Part shown: positions 59,688 to 64,000 of the stretch, in pieces
Numbering within the stretch: position 1 is the stretch's first letter
Layout of the letters: each line of letters begins with the position of its first letter
Assembly (NCBI GenBank): GCA_030549335.1
Contig: CM060189.1
Location: 54,492,953-54,556,952, forward strand
DNA length: 64,000 nucleotides
Direction: 5' to 3'
Origin: Pontederia crassipes
Lineage: Eukaryota; Streptophyta; Magnoliopsida; Commelinales; Pontederiaceae
Translations under genes and position numbers: made by a program
The notes under the pieces: model-generated
The model's database searches: none
Seen by the model: the letters and a program-made list of their open reading frames with translations, nothing else
What the model was told of the DNA's origin: nothing

Positions 59688-61442
59688 TGTAACGCCCCCA
59701 AATCGACTAACGTCACGTGACGAGAATCTATTCGAAGACGCTACGAAAATACTATAACATTGACTTAAACTTGACCAAATCTCAATTAAAAACAATGGCA
59801 TGCCAATAGTAGAACCAAAGAAGGAAAAATAAAAATATCATAAAAGAGAAATTATCAAAATATTCCAAAGTCCATATAGTCATAATATCTGAATTACATC
59901 AAGCTCATAATGCGGAAAAATAAAAGTAAAGATAACTAGACCCTCTCTTGGTTCATGTGCTTTAACATCGCTGATCGCGACACACGATCTCAACACCATC
60001 ACTGACCTGGCCCTGTGAAAATCCAACACAGAGGAGGAGCTCCTCCCGTAAGCTATACAGCCTAGTGGGGATCCATAAGTGCATAATACATAACAATAAA
60101 TAGCAATTGACAGAATTAATAATCACTTGTAATAGGATCACATTTAAGAGCATAAGATCATTCGAATCAGAATGAGTCAATCTTATAATCATGAAGAATT
60201 TCAGTAATCATGCTTGATCAATAATCATATTTCATTCATCTTGTTCATATTACATTTTCATGCTCCTTGGACTCTTGGGTACTCTCAATTTGTTCATACT
60301 TCTTGGGCTCTTAGGTGCCCTCAACTTGGGGAATTTATGCCAGAGCGACCAAATACAACTTCGTGCGGCCAATGGAGGATCAAGCCATGGCTCAGGAAGT
60401 AACACATCCAATGAGCACTCAACTTAAGCTCTGATCACCACTCATAAACATGTTCATAACTTTCTTTCTTAATCACTTTATCATTTTGCCATACTTGCAT
60501 ATCATAGTAGGATTGGATCATAGGACAGATCATAACAAGATTAAGGATTCAATCACATAACATGTCCAAACAGTAAGGAGTAGCATAACACAAGCATAGA
60601 ATGAATCACAATCACATCTGAAATCAATATGCAATCTGAACAGGAATCGGTCGACCGGTCCTCACAGGTCGATCGACCGTTCCTCGAGCACCGGTCGATC
60701 GATATATCTGAATCGGTCGACTGATAACACTTAGACCAGAAAGGAGCTTCGATCGGTCGATCGGTACAAGATTCTAGAGGGATGATCGATCGATTTCTAT
60801 GGATCGATCGACCGATAACCTCATCACCGGTCGACCGATATACAGGATCGATCGACCGGTCTGTATGAAAATAAACTCGGACAAAATTGCGATAATCACG
60901 ATTTTCGATCCAAAAATGCAATCAAGGCATGAAATCAATCATCCTAGGAAATTAATACAGAACATATCTAGATCAAAAGGAATCACAAACATGGAGCAAA
61001 ACATGATAATACAATCAATCAATCATCCTTTCATGTCATTTTCATCATCAATAACACATCATACGATAAGAACCTAAAATTCCAACCAATTGCTATCATG
61101 TTATACAAGGAGATTTCAGTATCACCCACCTTATTTCGTGATTGCTCCTAGCTTGAGTCTTTCCAATCACCAATAACTCTTCTCCTTAATGATTTCCACC
61201 TAGAAAACAATCCAAATAGAGAGGAGGAAGTGAGTAATGGATCTAAGGATTAAAAGGTGCAAAAACGTAGATAACTTTGATGCAACACCTTGCTGAAATC
61301 TGGAGAAAGAGAGAGGAGTGAGGGAGAGGAAAAATGAGAATGTCCAAGAGAGGTCCTCTTTATATAGGAATTTTGGATGGAAGAAAATGTCCACATTGCC
61401 CTTCTTGATCTTATCTATAACCTTATCCACTCATATGCATAG
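59688..61442 (-). repeat. 5' LTR of the minus-strand gypsy element, truncated at its start
   Basis: It matches 54165-56055 with few changes. Homology stops at CATATGCATAGG (61442), so roughly the first 180 bases of the LTR are missing. The palindrome cluster at 60645-60865 lacks a segment, GGTTGATCTACACACAATAC and following, that the other LTR has. Confidence 0.82.
60645..60865. repeat. CpG-rich palindrome cluster in the truncated LTR
   Basis: About nine GGTCGACC or GGTCGATC words occur, collinear with 55155-55430 minus one internal segment. Confidence 0.8.
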
Positions 61443-61513
61443 GGGCCGAAGCTCAAAACGGATAATATCTTACATAAGTGCACGGATGTTATATATATAT
61501 ATGTGTGTGTGTA
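61443..61513. other. Short flank with TA/TG microsatellite
   Basis: It begins GGGCCGAAGCTCAAAACGGA, a phrase that is common beside plant LTR elements, and ends with a TATATATATGTGTGTGTG tract. Confidence 0.4.
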
Positions 61514-61900
61514 TGTATGAAGCATGCATTGAATTAGTTCCACATATATAAGTCACGAAAGAGATGCTAGATATATATGAGAATATGTCCTTGTTCAGGT
61601 GTGGCATATTTTGATAATACCGTGCAAGCAAAGGTCCATAACAAAAAATATCATGATAAAAAATGTTACATATGATATCAGAACCACTCCGCGTGAACCT
61701 TTATGCATTGTGGGATGCGATAACTCAACGAAAACGTTGAGTCCCCTAAGGGAGGAAGAATGTATGAGACATGCCTTGAATTAATCTCATATATATAAGT
61801 TACGAGAGATATGCTGGGCATATATGAAAACATGTTGTTCAGATGATGCTTTTTGAGAAAATCATGATACATGTTACATTCGTTGATCTGGAATGTTACA
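61514..61900 (+). mobile_element. TRIM-like miniature LTR element (387 bp)
   Basis: Two direct repeats, 61514-61670 (157 bp) and 61761-61900 (140 bp), both start TGTATGA and end TGTTACA. The 90-bp interior starts TATGATATCAGAACC, close to the tRNA-Met primer site. It ends AAGGGAGGAAGAA, a polypurine tract directly before the second repeat. There is no coding capacity. No matching target duplication was found; the left side abuts a TG repeat. Confidence 0.75.
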
Positions 61901-62164
61901 TATAGCATCACACGGGTCACTGCTTACATGGGGATCAATTTTATTACTAAAAGTATTGTTTTGTTTATTTTTTTTAAAAGGATAAGGATACCTTAAATGA
62001 GAGTGGTGATGCTCCCCACCCACCCACCCAAAGACGGCAAGGGCAAAATGTTGGGTGGTTGTCCGAGGGTGAGGAATAAAAATTAAATGGAAAATAATCA
62101 AGTGAAATTTTCATTGATCAAAGAACATAAAATAGAAAAATAATTAAGGAAGAGTTAAGATAAT

Positions 62165-62206
62165 ATAACAACAACAAAGCCTTATCCCACTAGGTGGGGT
62201 CGGCTA
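62165..62206 (-). mobile_element. Ultra-short LINE 3' end (42 bp) with a 12-bp target duplication
   Basis: The insert ends in AACAACAACAA (a TTG-repeat tail on the minus strand) and carries CTTATCCCACTAGGTGGGG, the same 3' end as the longer LINE copy at 62988. It is flanked by the exact duplication AGTTAAGATAAT at 62153-62164 and 62207-62218. Confidence 0.82.
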
Positions 62207-62987
62207 AGTTAAGATAATGAAGGGGAAAATAATAAATAAAGATATTGTGATCATTCCTACCAATGCAAAACTTTCAAATTAACACGGGGCTTCCTTTATA
62301 ACAAGAGCATGAAACAATATGGAGGAAAAAAACACACTGCCATGCACAAGTGATCAACAACACATTTCTCCATACCCTATATCTTAGGTGGATACATCGA
62401 AGACAACATAGAAATACGACGACAAAAGATTCACAAGCGGAATGCAAAAGTAAAGAACAGATAAATATCACTCGTATCCATGCATTTACCGGTCACTAGA
62501 AAATAACACAAAACAACGATAAATCTTTATGCATAGCGCTAATGGATCAAGGAAAAGAAAAACAAGGACTAGGATGATTTACCCATATAGGAGCATCCTA
62601 TCTATATTCATGCTTTCTATTTACAAGTTAAAATCATGAAGGAGAAAATAATCAACAGAGCTTTTTTTAGAAGATCAACAGAGCTATTGTGATCCATCCT
62701 ATTGATGCAAAACTTTCAAATTAGTTGAAAACATTATAACACATGGCTTCTTTCATAACAAGAAAATGAAACAAGATGGAGGGTCAAAGAAAGCACCCGA
62801 CATGCACAAGAGATCAACATCACATTTCTCCATGTCACCCTATCTTAGGAGGAAGATATCATAGACAAGATAGAAAAATGAAAATGAGAAGTTCACAAGT
62901 GGAATGCAAAACTAACAGACCAGATAGGTATCACTCAGTATTCATGCAATTACCTCCTGGCTCATGTTGGTTATCAATAGAAAATAA

Positions 62988-63297
62988 CACAAACAACAAC
63001 AACAACAAAACCTTATCCCACTAGGTGGGGTCGGCTACATGGATCATACGACGCCATTCCGCTCTATTAGTAACCAAACCTTTCGGTATATTATTCACCA
63101 ATAGATCTTGCTCTATTAGTTCGCCAAGTGTCCGCCTTGGCCTCCCTCTCCCTCTTTTAATCGGACTCCAGTTTATTTGATCTACTCTTCTTACTGGCGC
63201 ATCTAATGGTCTTCTCTGAACATGATCAAACCATCTCAAACGATTCTTTACCATTTTCTCACTAATAGGAGCCACTCCGACTCGTTCACGTATATGG
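62988..63297 (-). mobile_element. 5'-truncated LINE (RTE-like) 3' end
   Basis: The minus-strand frame reads HIRERVGVAPISEKMVKNRL, RWFDHVQRRP and finally MIHVADPT with stop TAG at 63021-63023. This is the familiar C-terminus of plant LINE reverse transcriptases. The tail is a (TTG)n repeat typical of RTE-like LINEs. A likely 9-bp duplication AGAAAATAA flanks it (62979-62987 and 63298-63306). Everything upstream of the last 90 codons is missing. Confidence 0.85.
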
Positions 63298-64000
63298 AGA
63301 AAATAATCAAGGAAAGAAAATAACACAAAAGGAGAAATTTTTATGCTTGGAGCTAATGGATTAGGGAAAGAGCTAATGGATCAAGGAAAGAACAAACAAA
63401 ACCAACGTCATTAACCAGCAAGGACAAAGATGTTTTACTCGTGCAGAGACATCCTATCTATATTTGTGCTCTTTATCTACAAGGAAAAGATTAGATAATG
63501 AAAGAGAAAATAATCAGCAGAGCTATTGTGATCCTCCCTATCGATGCAGAATTTTCAAATCAGTTGAAAACATTAGAACACAAGGATTCTTTCTAAACAA
63601 GAGAATGAAACAAGATGGAGGGGAATAAAAAGCACATTGCCATGCTCACAAGATCAACAAACACATTTCTCCATGTCACCCTTGGGTGGAAGATATTGAA
63701 GACGAGATAGAAAAATGAAGACGAAAAGTTCACAAGCGGAATGCAAAACTAAATGACAGATAAATATAACTCATATTCATGCATTTACCTCTTCGTTCTT
63801 TCCTTCATGATCATTAGAAAATAACACAAAAGGAGATATCTTTATGATTAGCTCTAATGGATTAGGGAAAGAAAAAAGAAAACCCACATCATTAAGCATC
63901 AAGGACTAATATGTTTTACCCATTCAGAGGCACCCTATCTATATCTATGCTCTATTTACAAGTAAACATTTAGATCATGAACGAGAAAATAATCAGCAGA

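Larger units (their letters stand above)
54165..61442 (-). mobile_element. Minus-strand Ty3/gypsy element with two LTRs
   Basis: The LTRs at 54165-56237 and 59688-61442 flank a 3.45 kb interior with a tRNA-Met primer site next to the upstream LTR and a polypurine tract next to the downstream LTR. Both face the minus strand. Only integrase remains readable in the interior; gag, protease and RT are gone. The 5' LTR (higher coordinates) lacks its first few hundred bases. The LTR ends match the plus-strand chromovirus at 19278-20833. Confidence 0.82.
61901..64000. repeat. Degenerate tandem repeats, unit about 495 bp (3' part)
   Basis: The phrase GAAAATAACACAAA with TTTTTATGC...CTAATGGAT recurs near 62491, 62980/63318 (split by the LINE) and 63819, spacing about 490-500 bases once the LINE is removed. 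Other shared phrases are GAGAAAATAATCAGCAGAG, CAAAACTTTCAAATTAG, CACATTTCTCCATGTCACCC and GCGGAATGCAAAAC. The first part (61910-62110) matches 52790-53040. The array runs off the window end, and no gene is present. Confidence 0.75.

Overview
The window is nuclear DNA from a flowering plant. The only intact host gene is intron-rich, and almost everything else is plant transposons (chromovirus and Athila Ty3/gypsy, Ty1/copia, hAT, LINE, TRIM) plus satellite DNA. Most transposon genes carry stops that look like CpG-to-TpG decay. The species cannot be named from this sequence.

Layout. 1-4250: the 3' end of an Athila-type LTR, then eroded gypsy remains and an LTR-like piece. 4251-20833: a plus-strand chromovirus (gag-PR-RT-RNase H-IN-chromodomain) split inside its integrase zinc finger by a 10.4 kb Athila-type element (7695-18087). 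That insertion has a perfect 5-bp target duplication, CTTGT. 21690-36332, minus strand: a complete 21-exon gene for a C2/EF-hand phosphatidylserine decarboxylase (PSD2/PSD3 type, 644 aa by my splicing). It has a 25-nt microexon, one GC-AG intron, and a 2.9 kb non-autonomous LTR element in intron 5. 36740-43026: a solo-LTR-like fragment, AT-rich spacer, and a decayed minus-strand copia element carrying a 967-bp hAT-type element with an 8-bp target duplication. 43721-51530: about 53 copies of a satellite of about 148 bp. 51531-64000: a Helitron-like terminus, a diffuse repeat family (unit about 495 bp), a minus-strand gypsy element with two LTRs (54165-61442), a 387-bp TRIM-like element, and two truncated LINE 3' ends.

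How the parts relate. PSD makes phosphatidylethanolamine from phosphatidylserine; it is the only gene likely to serve the plant. The mobile elements show repeated rounds of insertion: Athila into chromovirus, hAT into copia, a non-autonomous LTR element into a PSD intron, and a gypsy element and LINEs into the 3' repeat field. The signals I find least explained are the satellite, with hints of higher-order structure and short-monomer variants, and the CpG-rich palindrome clusters (core GGTCGACC) in the LTRs of the chromovirus and of the minus-strand gypsy element.
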